A DNA stretch of 64,000 nucleotides from Magicicada septendecula (lineage: Eukaryota; Arthropoda; Insecta; Hemiptera; Cicadidae): assembly GCA_034769895.1 (NCBI GenBank), contig JAWRYS010000698.1:124001-188000 (forward strand), read 5' to 3'. A model generated the notes under the pieces. The model saw only the letters and a program-made list of their open reading frames with translations. It had not been told where the DNA came from and searched no databases. This document shows positions 22,241 to 33,074 of this stretch, piece after piece. Numbering within the stretch: the first letter of the stretch is position 1; every line of letters begins with the position of its first letter. The position numbers and the translations under genes are program-made.

Positions 22241-24737
22241 TGTAACAACTTTCTACAACGATGTTACTTATTTAATATGAGTGTAATACGGTTGCGGGTT
22301 TATCGTTAATTCCGCCCACGTTGAATTAACTAATTGGTTACTAATCCACTCTGTTTATAAGAAAATTATTTATTATGTTGTTGCAGATGAGACCTCCTGC
22401 AAATCAATATTAATTTATAAAAATAATTATTTATTATATAGTTGCTATGACTCGTATATTGAACATAAACCAGTGTTAATTAATTACCAAGTGTTTTACC
22501 AGAGAATAATGCTATATTACGGGTATTATAGTTAATAATTCGGTAATTCTCTCCAACCCTAGTCGGTCTGTATTATTTAAATTGACTCAAGTGAATACGT
22601 TAGTTCTACACTCTCCCGTATTCACCAGCTGTCTGCAACGAGCGCTGTTATTAGTAATTGACTCGTTCTTATAGGTTAGTTCGTTTCACTTGACGGTTTT
22701 ATCACCTTCTTTCTCTGTAAATTACTCCCCAATCAAAATATAATAACTATTCTACAATAACACAGAACATCATCACATACAAGGATTCTTTATTTATATT
22801 ATTTTTTAAATTTCAACAGTCGTCTTCATAGGCTATTGAATCGTAATATCGATCGTACAATACTGAATCAATTTGTTAGTGGACTAGTGATGTATATTAC
22901 AATTTAAATATAATTTTCGGATTATCTCTTATCCCAGGGTACATGTGATTCTTTTAACGATTAGTAAGGCCAGGTAATGCAAAATTAAGGTTACCAAGTA
23001 TTACAATTGTTATTAACTCTTAGTATATAAAATTAAATATAAGCAGGTTTGTTACCGTGAAATACGATACTTAAGGTGGCCATGTCTGTGTATAACTGAG
23101 TGAAGATGTAATGGTGAGGTTGCTCTTGACCAAAAACCGCGTCCAGATTATCAATAAAGGTTTAAATGTGATGTCCAGGAGTGTAACAGAAGTTCAGTTC
23201 TGTTCGTCGTTCTTCTTCGCGATCATAGTAGTTGCCGGTCCCAGTGGAATTGGTGTAGTATTACAACTTCGTTAGTCTCTTGAAAGTGAGGTTCAGTATT
23301 TCAATACAAAAGTTCTTCGTGTATGTTTAATTTATATTTGCATTAATTTTGACTTCTTCTGCTATGGCCATCTAGGTTTAATTGTAAATCGGTTTCATCA
23401 GCATTCCTTTACTGGAATTAGTTTGAAGAAGGATTTATTAATTCCGTGAACTTTGAGGATGTGTAGAATTATATTTCCTGAAATCTAGTTCAGTAGTTAT
23501 TACTCAATTCTTTTTTTTTTTTTAATGGAATGGCTTTAAGACATTTGATTTGTTAAATTTTATTCATTTTATTTTATTTTCTTTTTAAATTTGTCTGCTG
23601 AACTTTTCCCAATAGCATATAACAATCGAATTGAAAGGTTTTTTTAAATTCTTTTCTGGATTCGTATTAATTTAACTTAACCCATTCACATGAACAATTG
23701 AATGTTAAAATCAACAAAATTTCTTGCATTTCTGTTACCCTAACAACCATTACTTTTCCTGTCATTGGATAATATTTGATATCCTAGAGCCAGAATTAGG
23801 AAATATTACTACTCTTATTTAATAAAATACTCCATGCTTGGAATTACACCAAATCACATAAAACTTTCACTTAATCTGCCTTATTAAACCGTATACATTT
23901 TACTACATTTTCATCTGAATGGACTTATTACAAAAGGTATTAATTTCCTTTTACGAATATCAAATTTAGGCCTATTGGTATTATTACACATGTTATAATT
24001 TTGTTTTGTTTTTAATTTAATTTTTCTTTACCTGACCTACTGTACAAAGAGTCACTGGCTTATGGCCACTTATATCAATTTTAATTTCCTGGTTTCAATT
24101 CATTATTATTATTTAGTTCATCATTGAACCCTTCATTGGTTTTTAACATAATTATAATAACTACTTGCCAACTTATTAATACTTATTGTCTTCCTGGCCA
24201 AGTTTACAAATATTATTTTAAACATCTTCATTAATTAATTAAAGTAAATATATTTAACATAATATCATACCTAATAAATTTACTTGTATTTAATTATTTA
24301 AATACAATTTTAACATGAATAAAATGAGTACCCATGACTTAGTACTTCCTTAAAGCAACGCCTCTACACTTACTACACACAAAACATAAAATAAATATCC
24401 TGTAAACACTATATCATGATACAGTACAACACCAAGTACATTTTATAACACCTTAAATATTAATTGAACAGTATATTATACTCAACTTCTACACATTAAA
24501 CTCATCCCACTAGACACAGTGTTTATAGTTTACATCTCATACTACTCATTATATATTTTATATTTAGTTACACCTTCAATGTTTTATTACTTAGTAACCT
24601 TACTAGGTACCTTCAATGCATTTTTTAGGTGATATTGGCCCTCTTGTATTTAATTATAACATACTTTGGGCATTGTTTTAAGCCATGTTTACAAAGTTTT
24701 TATGTAACGTCGGGAACCTCAACTCTGTTACGTTACA
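22241..24737 (-). repeat. LTR between U5 and U6 (2497 bp)
   Basis: Ends intact. The leader-side half has U5-U7 block variants (cggattatctc, tttgcattaatt). The other half carries ggtattattac (near 23977) and aaatttacttg (near 24277), found elsewhere only in the distant LTR between U12 and U13. The T-run near 23510 is longer than in most copies. Confidence 0.7.
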
Positions 24738-25676
24738 TAATACTCCCCCTCCGAAAGAAGTTTATTTTGGCTGAATAAAGTTTAGTTAAAATAAACTTAT
24801 AGTTTGTCTATGATAAGGTTATCTTCTCTTTCTATTCTTCAAACTTTTAATTGCACCGGAAAATTGTGTTGACACTCCTTGTGTATCTGGTCATTAATTC
24901 TCTACTGGTACCTCCCTCAGTTGTAGACCTGTCCTTTTCTCTGGAACTCATAACTTCTTCTAGCTTATTACGCCATCATTTCTTATTATATTTATATTCA
25001 ATTACCTCGCTTGGTGTATAATCCCTAAAATACTATATTTCCCTAACATTTTTCCCTAATATCATAGCTGGTACGGAATCAGAGGGGCACTATTGGCTTC
25101 CATTACTCTGCCGTTTCCCTAACTATATCTTCTGAGATCAGAGGAACTTCATCTCTGTCCAGAAAAAAAATAAAAGTTGCACTATCACAACACAATACAT
25201 ATAATTATTACCTATAAGGTAGCTCCTTCGCTACAAACTTATATTCAAGGGATGATTACTATTATTTCTGAGGTATCCTAATACTTTTCTTAAATTATTT
25301 ATCTCGTTGTTCTGTAGTTCCATTTATCATATTATTCACCAGTATATTAGTTAAAGCTGTTCAATATTTATTTTAAATTCTTCTTAGTTCCGTGCTGTCA
25401 ATTAATTATTCTTTAGCATACGTATTTTACTATTTTTAATTCACTCCCATTTACTTCTGCAATTAAACACTGAATCTCCTCCTTATCATAAATTGTATGG
25501 CATATTCTTCCTTCATTTAACTCATTTCTAACCCTTCTTTCTCGTCTTTCATGTTTATTACTTTAAAATAATTTCTTCTGAATTATATAGTAAGGTGTTC
25601 TTACTTATTTTTGAATTTTTTGGTTTTTTAAATTGATTCCACATAATTTCTCTGAAATATCGTGTAATTAGTTTAT

Positions 25677-25686
25677 TTCATTTAAT
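25677..25686. repeat. Target-site duplication, left copy
   Basis: TTCATTTAAT occurs here and again at 26288-26297. Other units have this 10-mer once at the corresponding place, so it was duplicated by the insertion. The exact length is uncertain by a base or two. Confidence 0.75.
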
Positions 25687-25771
25687 ATTCATTTTTAAAG
25701 TATCCAAGTCACTGTATTAAATAAATAATTGCTTATCTAATCCGTCGAGTGACTTACTTGTAATTCCGCTT

Positions 25772-25803
25772 GACGCGTTTCAGGGCATATGCCCCATCTT
25801 CAG
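25772..25803 (-). ncRNA. Hammerhead-ribozyme-like motif, left arm
   Basis: Exact inverted copy of the right-arm motif, read on the minus strand. In a transcript through the whole insertion only one of the two would be in sense orientation, and the long hairpin would compete with ribozyme folding. Confidence 0.45.
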
Positions 25804-26205
25804 AATAATTCCTCTTCACAGAATGTCAGACATTAAGATTAAAATGTAATAAATTAAAATTAAAATCCATGGTTAAAATATTAACTCGTCAAAATATTAA
25901 AATATACTAAATGCACAGAGGAGCACGCACTATCACAATATGAGTTCACTTCGCGTTATAGTCGGTGTACACCGCCGCGATGTTACTCGCGCACTCCGCG
26001 ATGTTACTCGCGGAGTGCGCGAGTAACATCGCGGCGGTGTACACCGACTATAACGCGAAGTGAACTCATATTGTGATAGTGCGTGCTCCTCTGTGCATTT
26101 AGTATATTTTAATATTTTGACGAGTTAATATTTTAACCATGGATTTTAATTTTAATTTATTACATTTTAATCTTAATGTCTGACGTTCTGTGAAGAGGAA
26201 TTATT

Positions 26206-26237
26206 CTGAAGATGGGGCATATGCCCTGAAACGCGTC
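26206..26237 (+). ncRNA. Hammerhead-ribozyme-like motif, right arm
   Basis: The plus strand reads CTGAAGA, then TGGGGCATATGCCCT, then GAAACGCGTC. This fits the hammerhead core: CUGANGA box, stem II (GGGC/GCCC around AUAU), GAAA box, a very short stem III (AC/GU with a 2-base loop) and the cleavage triplet GUC at 26235-26237. Stem I is weak: UU/AA next to the core, an asymmetric loop, then UUAA/AAUU (26199-26205 with 26238-26247). A minimal stem III followed by GUC is typical of Penelope-like element ribozymes. Activity is unknown. Confidence 0.45.
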
Positions 26238-26287
26238 AAGCGGAATTACAAGTAAGTCACTCGACGGATTAGATAAGCAATTATTTA

Positions 26288-26297
26288 TTCATTTAAT
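26288..26297. repeat. Target-site duplication, right copy
   Basis: Second copy of TTCATTTAAT. After it the sequence rejoins the normal unit (agttggtttaat). Confidence 0.75.
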
Positions 26298-26403
26298 AGT
26301 TGGTTTAATATATTTTAATTAGTTCTCATTATTTTCCTTGGATTTGTTTGATCCTGTATCCATAAAATCCGTCCCTTTTCTCTATATTCTGTTTGGAATC
26401 TGT

Positions 26404-27695
26404 TTAACCGTGGTCCATTATTTCCTCTGCACTGATTGTTCGGATTTCTCTAGCGTATAGAATTATTTCCGTCCTTGTGACGTGTCTCACTATTATCGGG
26501 TTCATCCATCTTGTCGCTATAAAATTTTCATTTATGTTCAAGTTTACCCTCGTCTTTAGAACTGATTCTTCCGTATTGTTACTTAATCGTTCAAATGGTT
26601 CATACATAATCTCCAGAAGTCCTCCATGCTCCTCGGTTAGTTTTGGCTTTTTCGGTCCTTCTAATCTATCTAGGAATTCAATTGTGGTTCGTTTAGAGTT
26701 TCTTAATTGCCTTACTTCTCTGGGTTCCGTAATAGGTATATTATGTAGCTTAACTAATCCCCCTTTACTCATCTCCAATCCTTCCCGTGTATTCATTAAT
26801 TTCCTTTGATGTTTCTGCCTTATTTTCACTGTCTTCATTTCATTGTGAACCCGTTCTATTCTTCCGGTTATGTTAGTTGGTACCTCGTCAAATTTTTCTT
26901 GGGTCTTCGCTTGTATCTCCTTTACTCTAGTATCGTTATGGTTTCCTATTTGGATTATTTTGGCCTCTACTTCCACTCTGAGTTGTATGATGGTTTCATC
27001 TATCTTTTCTAGACCCACCTTAGTTTCAGTTATTTGCTGTCTTACTTCCTTTTCGTAATTATCCACTCTTTTACTAAGTGTTTCATCGACAATTGCAGTA
27101 CTTTCATTGATGACTTCCCTCAACGCTTGGTTTTGTTCACTGATGATTTGCTGCAACTCCTTATTATTGTTTTCAATTCTTTCGTCTATTTGTTTGTAAT
27201 TTTCCTGAATCTGCTTTAAGCTCTCGTCGTTCCTGTCAAGCCTTTCATTAAATTGGTTTAATCTTTCATTTATCAGCCGGTTATTCTCATCAGTTTCCTC
27301 TTTATTTTGTCAAAATTCTCATTCATTAGTTTGATTAAGTTCTCACTCAAAATTTCTTTTTGTTTCCTTGAGTTTTTGTTGATACTGTCTATTTTGTTTT
27401 CTAGCCTTCGTGAATTTTCATTTATACTGTCTATTTTTTCATTAGTTTGTCTATTATCTTCTTTGAAACTGTCTATTTTATTTTCTAGCTTTTCCGACAT
27501 TTGTTTGTTATCCTCCTTCATACTACTCATTAATTCTATTAATTTTTCCCAATTTAGTCCTCCCCTGGCTTCCTCTTTATCGCCCGCCTGTTGTTCCATT
27601 TCGGTGTCTGTAACTACCTCTGCTTCTTCTTCCCGTCTATCTTCTTCCGTTTCTTGGTCTTTCGCCATCCTTTTAGAAACACCTCTCGTATGCAT
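26404..27695 (-). pseudogene. U6 coiled-coil ORF, frameshifted
   Basis: A 1-bp deletion near 27303-27309 (tttattttgtc instead of tttatttttgtc) breaks the frame after 140 codons (27273-27695). The downstream open segment is 26404-27156. The lesion is private to this copy. Other private changes correspond to S at 186, T at 200, I at 232 and P at 400, so this copy is among the more diverged. Confidence 0.7.
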
Positions 27696-27962
27696 TCCTG
27701 TGCCTCTAATAGTTGCCTGCTCCAGTTAAGTAATAGTCGAACTTTTTACTTAACTAAAGCCCACTCGTTGAGCGCCAATTTGTAATAAATCAATAAATGT
27801 GTGTTTAGTTATTAATTAGATTTGAGAAGTTTGAAAGCCCCACATTGGGCGCCAATCTGTTACAACTTTCTAACTATGTACGATTACGTTCCCTTATTTT
27901 TTGTTATAAATCAAAATGTGTTTTTGGGGTTTAGTTAAGCTCCACGTTGGTATGCGCCAATT
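27696..27962 (-). other. U6 leader with primer-site modules
   Basis: P2 is at 27837-27854. The modules have the common form. Confidence 0.6.
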
Positions 27963-30460
27963 TGTAACAACTTTCTACAACGATGTTACTTATTTAATAT
28001 GAGTGTAATACGGTTGCGGGTTTATCGTTAATTCCGCCCACGTTGAATTAACTAATTGGTTACTAATCCACTCTGTTTATAAGAAAATTATTTATTATGT
28101 TGTTGCAGATGAGACCTCCTGCAAATCAATATTAATTTATAAAAATAATTATTTATTATATAGTTGCTATGACTCGTATATTGAACATAAACCTGTGTTA
28201 ATTAATTACCAAGTGTTTTACCAGAGAATAATGCTATATTACGGGTATTATAGTTAATAATTCGGTAATTCTCTCCAACCCTACTCGGTCTGTATTATTT
28301 AAATTGACCCAAGTGAATACGTTAGTTCTACACTCTCCCGTATTCACCAGCTGTCTGCAACGAGCGCTGTTATTAGTAATTGACTTGTTCTTATAGGTTA
28401 GTTCGTTTCACTTGACGGTTTTATCACCTTCTTTCTCTGTAAATTACTCCCCAATCAAAATATAATAACTATTCTACAATAACACAGAACATCATCACAT
28501 ACAAGGATTCTTTATTTATATTATTTTTTAAATTTCAACAGTCGTCTTCATAGGTTATTGAATCGTAATATCGATCGTACAATACTGAATCAATTTGTTA
28601 GTGGACTAGTGATGTATATTACAATTTAAATATAATTTTCGGATTATCTCTTATCCCAGGGTACATGTGATTCTTTTAACGATTAGTAAGGCCAGGTAAT
28701 GCAAAATTAAGGTTACTAAGTATTACAATTGTTATTAACTCTTAGTATATAAAATTAAATATAAGCAGGTTTGTTACCGTGAAATACGATACTTAAGGTG
28801 GCCATGTCTGTGTATAACTGAGTGAAGATGTAATGGTGAGGTTACTCTTGACCAAAAACCGCGTCCAGATTATCAATAAAGGTTTAAATGTGATGTCCAG
28901 GAGTGTAACAGAAGTTCAGTTCTGTTCTTCGTTCTTCTTCGCGATCATAGTAGTTGCCGGTCCCAGTGGAATTGGTGTAGTATTACAACTTCGTTAGTCT
29001 CTTGAAAGTGAGGTTTAGTATTTCAATACAAAAGTTCTTCGTGTATGTTTAATTTATATTTGCATTAATTTTGACTTCTTCTGCTATGGCTCATCTAGGT
29101 TTAATTGTAAATCGGTTTCATCAGCATTCCTTTACTGGAATTAGTTTGAACAAGGATTTATTAATTCCGTGAACTTTGAGGATGTGTACAATTATATTTC
29201 CTGAAATCTAGTTCAGTAGTTATTACTCAATTCTTTTTTTTTTTTTAATGGATTGGCTTTAAGACATTTGATTTGTTAAATTTTATTCATTTTATTTTAT
29301 TTTCTTTTTAAATTTGTCTGCTGAACTTTTCCCAATAGCATATAACAATCGAATTGAAAGGTTTTTTTAAATTCTTTTCTGGATTCGTATTAATTTAACT
29401 TAACCCATTCACATGAACAATTGAATGTTAAAATCAACAAAATTTCTTGCATTTCTGTTACCCTAACAACCATTACTTTTCCTGTCATTGGATAATATTT
29501 GATATCCTAGAGCCAGAATTAGGAAATATTACTACTCTTATTTAATAAAATACTCCATGCTTGGAATTACACCAAATCACATAAAACTTTCACTTAATCT
29601 GCCTTATTAAACCGTATACATTTTACTACATTTTCATCTGAATGGACTTATTACAAAAGGTATTAATTTCCTTTTACAAATATTAAATTTAGGCCTATTG
29701 GTTTGATTACACATGTTATAATTTTGTTTTGTTTTTAATTTAATTTTTCTTTACCTGACCTACTGTACAAAGAGTCACTGGCTTATGGCCACTTATATCA
29801 ATTTTAATTTCCTGGTTTCAATTCATTATTATTATTTAGTTCATCATTGAACCCTTCATTGGTTTTTAACATAATTATAATAACTACTTGCCAACTTATT
29901 AATACTTATTGTCTTCCTGGCCAAGTTTACAAATATTATTTTAAACATCTTCATTAATTAATTAAAGTAAATATATTTAACATAATATCATACCTAATAA
30001 ATGTACTTGTATTTAATTATTTAAATACAATTTTAACATGAATAAAATGAGTACCCATGACTTAGTACTTCCTTAAAGCAACGCCTCTACACTTACTACA
30101 CACAAAACATAAAATAAATATCCTGTAAACACTATATCATGATACAGTACAACACCAAGTACATTTTATAACACCTTAAATATTAATTGAACAGTATATT
30201 ATACTCAACTTCTACACATTAAACTCATCCCACTAGACACAGTGTTTATAGTTTACATCTCATACTACTCATTATATATTTTATATTTAGTTACACCTTC
30301 AATGTTTTATTACTTAGTAACCTTACTAGGTACCTTCAATGCATTTTTTAGGTGATATTGGCCCTCTTGTATTTAATTATAACATACTTTGGGCATTGTT
30401 TTAAGCCATGTTTACAAAGTTTTTATGTAACGTCGGGAACCTCAACTCTGTTACGTTACA
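27963..30460 (-). repeat. LTR between U6 and U7 (2498 bp)
   Basis: Ends intact. It has U5-U7 block variants (cggattatctc, gaacaaggattt) and lacks the 10-bp tggcgaagag segment. A private change is ctactcggtc instead of ctagtcggtc near 28281. Confidence 0.7.
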
Positions 30461-31514
30461 TAATACTCCCCCTCCGAAAGAAGTTTATTTTGGCTGAATA
30501 AAGTTTAGTTAAAATAAACTTATAGTTTGTCTATGATAAGGTTATCTTCTCTTTCTATTCTTCAAACTTTTAATTGCACCGGAAAATTGTGTTGACACTC
30601 CTTGTGTATCTGGTCATTAATTCTCTACTGGTACCTCCCTCAGTTGTAGACCTGTCCTTTTCTCTGGAACTCATAACTTCTTCTAGCTTATTACGCCATC
30701 ATTTCTTATTATATTTATATTCAATTACCTCGCTTGGTGTATAATCCCTAAAATACTATATTTCCCTAACATTTTTCCCTAATATCATAGCTGGTACGGA
30801 ATCAGAGGGGCACTATTGGCTTCCATTACTCTGCCGTTTCCCTAACTATATCTTCTGAGATCAGAGGAACTTCATCTCTGTCCAGAAAAAAAATAAAAGT
30901 TGCACTATCACAACACAATACATATAATTATTACCTATAAGGTAGCTCCTTCGCTACAAACTTATATTCAAGGGATGATTACTATTATTTCTGAGGTATC
31001 CTAATACTTTTCTTAAATTATTTATCTCGTTGTTCTGTAGTTCCATTTATCATATTATTCACCAGTATATTAGTTAAAGCTGTTCAATATTTATTTTAAA
31101 TTCTTCTTAGTTCCGTGCTGTCAATTAATTATTCTTTAGCATACGTATTTTACTATTTTTAATTCACTCCCATTTACTTCTGCAATTAAACACTGAATCT
31201 CCTCCTTATCATAAATTGTATGACATATTCTTCCTTCATTTAACTCATTTCTAACCCTTCTTTCTCGTCTTTCATGTTTATTACTTTAAAATAATTTCTT
31301 CTGAATTATATAGTAAGGTGTTCTTACTTATTTTTGAATTTTTTGGTTTTTTAAATTGATCCACATAATTTCTCTGAAGTATCGTGTAATTAGTTTATTT
31401 CATTTAATAGTTGGTTTAATATATTTTAATTAGTTCTCATTATTTTCCTTGGATTTGTTTGATCCTGTATCCATAAAATCCGTCCCTTTTCTCTATATTC
31501 TGTTTGGAATCTGT
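30461..31514 (-). other. U7 3' internal region with polypurine tract
   Basis: Non-coding. The polypurine tract is at 30466-30475. One base is missing from attgattccac (attgatccac near 31355). Confidence 0.55.
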
Positions 31515-32807
31515 TTAACCGTGGTCCATTATTTCCTCTGCACTGATTGTTCGGATTTCTCTAGCGTATAGAATTATTTCCGTCCTTGTGACGTGTCTCA
31601 CTATTATCTGGTTCATCCATCTTGTCGCTATAAAATTTTCATTTATGTTCAAGTTTACCCTCGTCTTTAGAACTGATTCTTCCGTATTGTTACTTAATCG
31701 TTCAAATGGTTCATACATAATCTCCAGAAGTCCTCCATGCTCCTCGGTTAGTTTTGGCTTTTTCGGTCCTTCTAATCTATCTAGGAATTCAATTGTGGTT
31801 CGTTTAGAGTTTCTTAATTGCCTTACTTCTCTGGGTTCCATAATAGGTATATTATGTAGCTTAACTAATCCCCCTTTACTCATCTCCAATCCTTCCCGTG
31901 TATTCATTAATTTCCTTTGATGTTTCTGCCTTATTTTCACTGTCTTCATTTCATTGTGAACCCGTTCTATTCTTCCGGTTATGTTAGTTGGTACCTCGTC
32001 AAATTTTTCTTGGGTCTTCGCTTGTATCTCCTTTACTCTAGTATCGTTATGGTTTCCTATTTGGATTATTTTGGCCTCTACTTCCACTCTGAGTTGTATG
32101 ATGGTTTCATCTGTCTTTTCTAGACCCACCTTAGTTTCAGTTATTTGCTGTCTTACTTCCCTTTCGTAATTATCCACTCTTTTACTAAGTGTTTCATCGA
32201 CAATTGCAATACTTTCATTGATGACTTCCCTCAACGCTTGGTTTTGTTCATTGATGATTTGCTGCAACTCCTTATTATTGTTTTCAATTCTTTCGTCTAT
32301 TTGTTTGTAATTTTCCTGAATCTGCTTTAAGCTCTCGTCGTTCCTGTCAAGCCTTTCATTAAATTGGTTTAATCTTTCATTTATCAGCCGGTTATTCTCA
32401 TCAGTTTCCTCTTTATTTTTGTCAAACTTCTCATTCATTAGTTTGATTAAGTTCTCACTCAAAATTTCTTTTTGTTTCCTTGAGTTTTTGTTGATACTGT
32501 CTATTTTGTTTTCTAGCCTTCGTGAATTTTCATTTATACTGTCTATTTTTTCATTAGTTTGTCTATTATCTTCTTTGAAACTGTCTATTTTATTTTCTAG
32601 CTTTTCCGACATTTGTTTGTTATCCTCCTTCATACTACTCATTAATTCTATTAATTTTTCCCAATTTAGTCCTCCCCTGGCTTCCTCTTTATCGCCCGCC
32701 TGTTGTTCCATTTCGGTGTCTGTAACTACCTCTGCTTCTTCTTCCCGTCTATCTTCTTCCGTTTCTTGGTCTTTCGCCATCCTTTTAGAAACACCTCTCG
32801 TATGCAT
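31515..32807 (-). CDS. U7 intact ORF: coiled-coil protein, 430 aa
   Basis: Full-length. R at 216 (NYEREV) is private, and M at 323 (IPIMEP) is shared with U2-U4, U8 and U9. No frameshift or internal stop. Confidence 0.55.
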   Translation of the reverse strand: MHTRGVSKRMAKDQETEEDRREEEAEVVTDTEMEQQAGDKEEARGGLNWEKLIELMSSMKEDNKQMSEKLENKIDSFKEDNRQTNEKIDSINENSRRLENKIDSINKNSRKQKEILSENLIKLMNEKFDKNKEETDENNRLINERLNQFNERLDRNDESLKQIQENYKQIDERIENNNKELQQIINEQNQALREVINESIAIVDETLSKRVDNYEREVRQQITETKVGLEKTDETIIQLRVEVEAKIIQIGNHNDTRVKEIQAKTQEKFDEVPTNITGRIERVHNEMKTVKIRQKHQRKLMNTREGLEMSKGGLVKLHNIPIMEPREVRQLRNSKRTTIEFLDRLEGPKKPKLTEEHGGLLEIMYEPFERLSNNTEESVLKTRVNLNINENFIATRWMNQIIVRHVTRTEIILYAREIRTISAEEIMDHG

Positions 32808-33074
32808 TCCTGTGCCTCTAATAGTTGCCTGCTCCAGTTAAGTAATAGTCGAACTTTTTACTTAACTAAAGCCCACTCGTTGAGCGCCAATTTGTAATAA
32901 ATCAATAAATGTGTGTTTAGTTATTAATTAGATTTGAGAAGTTTGAAAGCCCCACATTGGGCGCCAATCTGTTACAACTTTCTAACTATGTACGATTACG
33001 TTCCCTTATTTTTTGTTATAAATCAAAATGTGTTTTTGGGGTTTAGTTAAGCTCCACGGTGGTATGCGCCAATT
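32808..33074 (-). other. U7 leader with primer-site modules
   Basis: P2 is at 32949-32966. Module P1 has a private change (ccacggtgg instead of ccacgttgg near 33055). Confidence 0.6.

Larger units (their letters stand above)
25687..26287. mobile_element. 601-bp foldback (long hairpin) insertion, possibly Penelope-like
   Basis: Present only in this unit. Arms 25722-26000 and 26009-26287 are 279-bp inverted repeats around an 8-base loop (26001-26008). The only difference I noticed is one base (gaatgtcag versus gaacgtcag when the right arm is inverted). A further 35 bp (25687-25721) on the left has no counterpart on the right. The arms are more GC-rich near the centre (cgcgatgttactcgcg occurs twice). 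The insertion has no ORF. Known biology: Penelope-like elements often carry inverted partial copies, variable target duplications and hammerhead motifs. Inferred: an inverted, truncated copy of such an element. A foldback DNA transposon or MITE is the alternative. Confidence 0.7.
24738..26403 (-). other. U6 3' internal region, interrupted by a foldback insertion
   Basis: The polypurine tract is at 24743-24752. The region is 611 bp longer than in other units because of the insertion at 25687-26287 and its duplicated target. Without it the region matches its siblings. No gene is seen in the element-derived part. Confidence 0.6.

Noticed and set aside
25722..26287. Calling the hairpin insertion a MITE or DNA transposon outright
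   Set aside because: The arms meet at an 8-base loop with no internal region, there is an unpaired 35-bp tail on one side, the duplication is 10 bp, and hammerhead-like cores are present. The option is kept as an alternative but not preferred.
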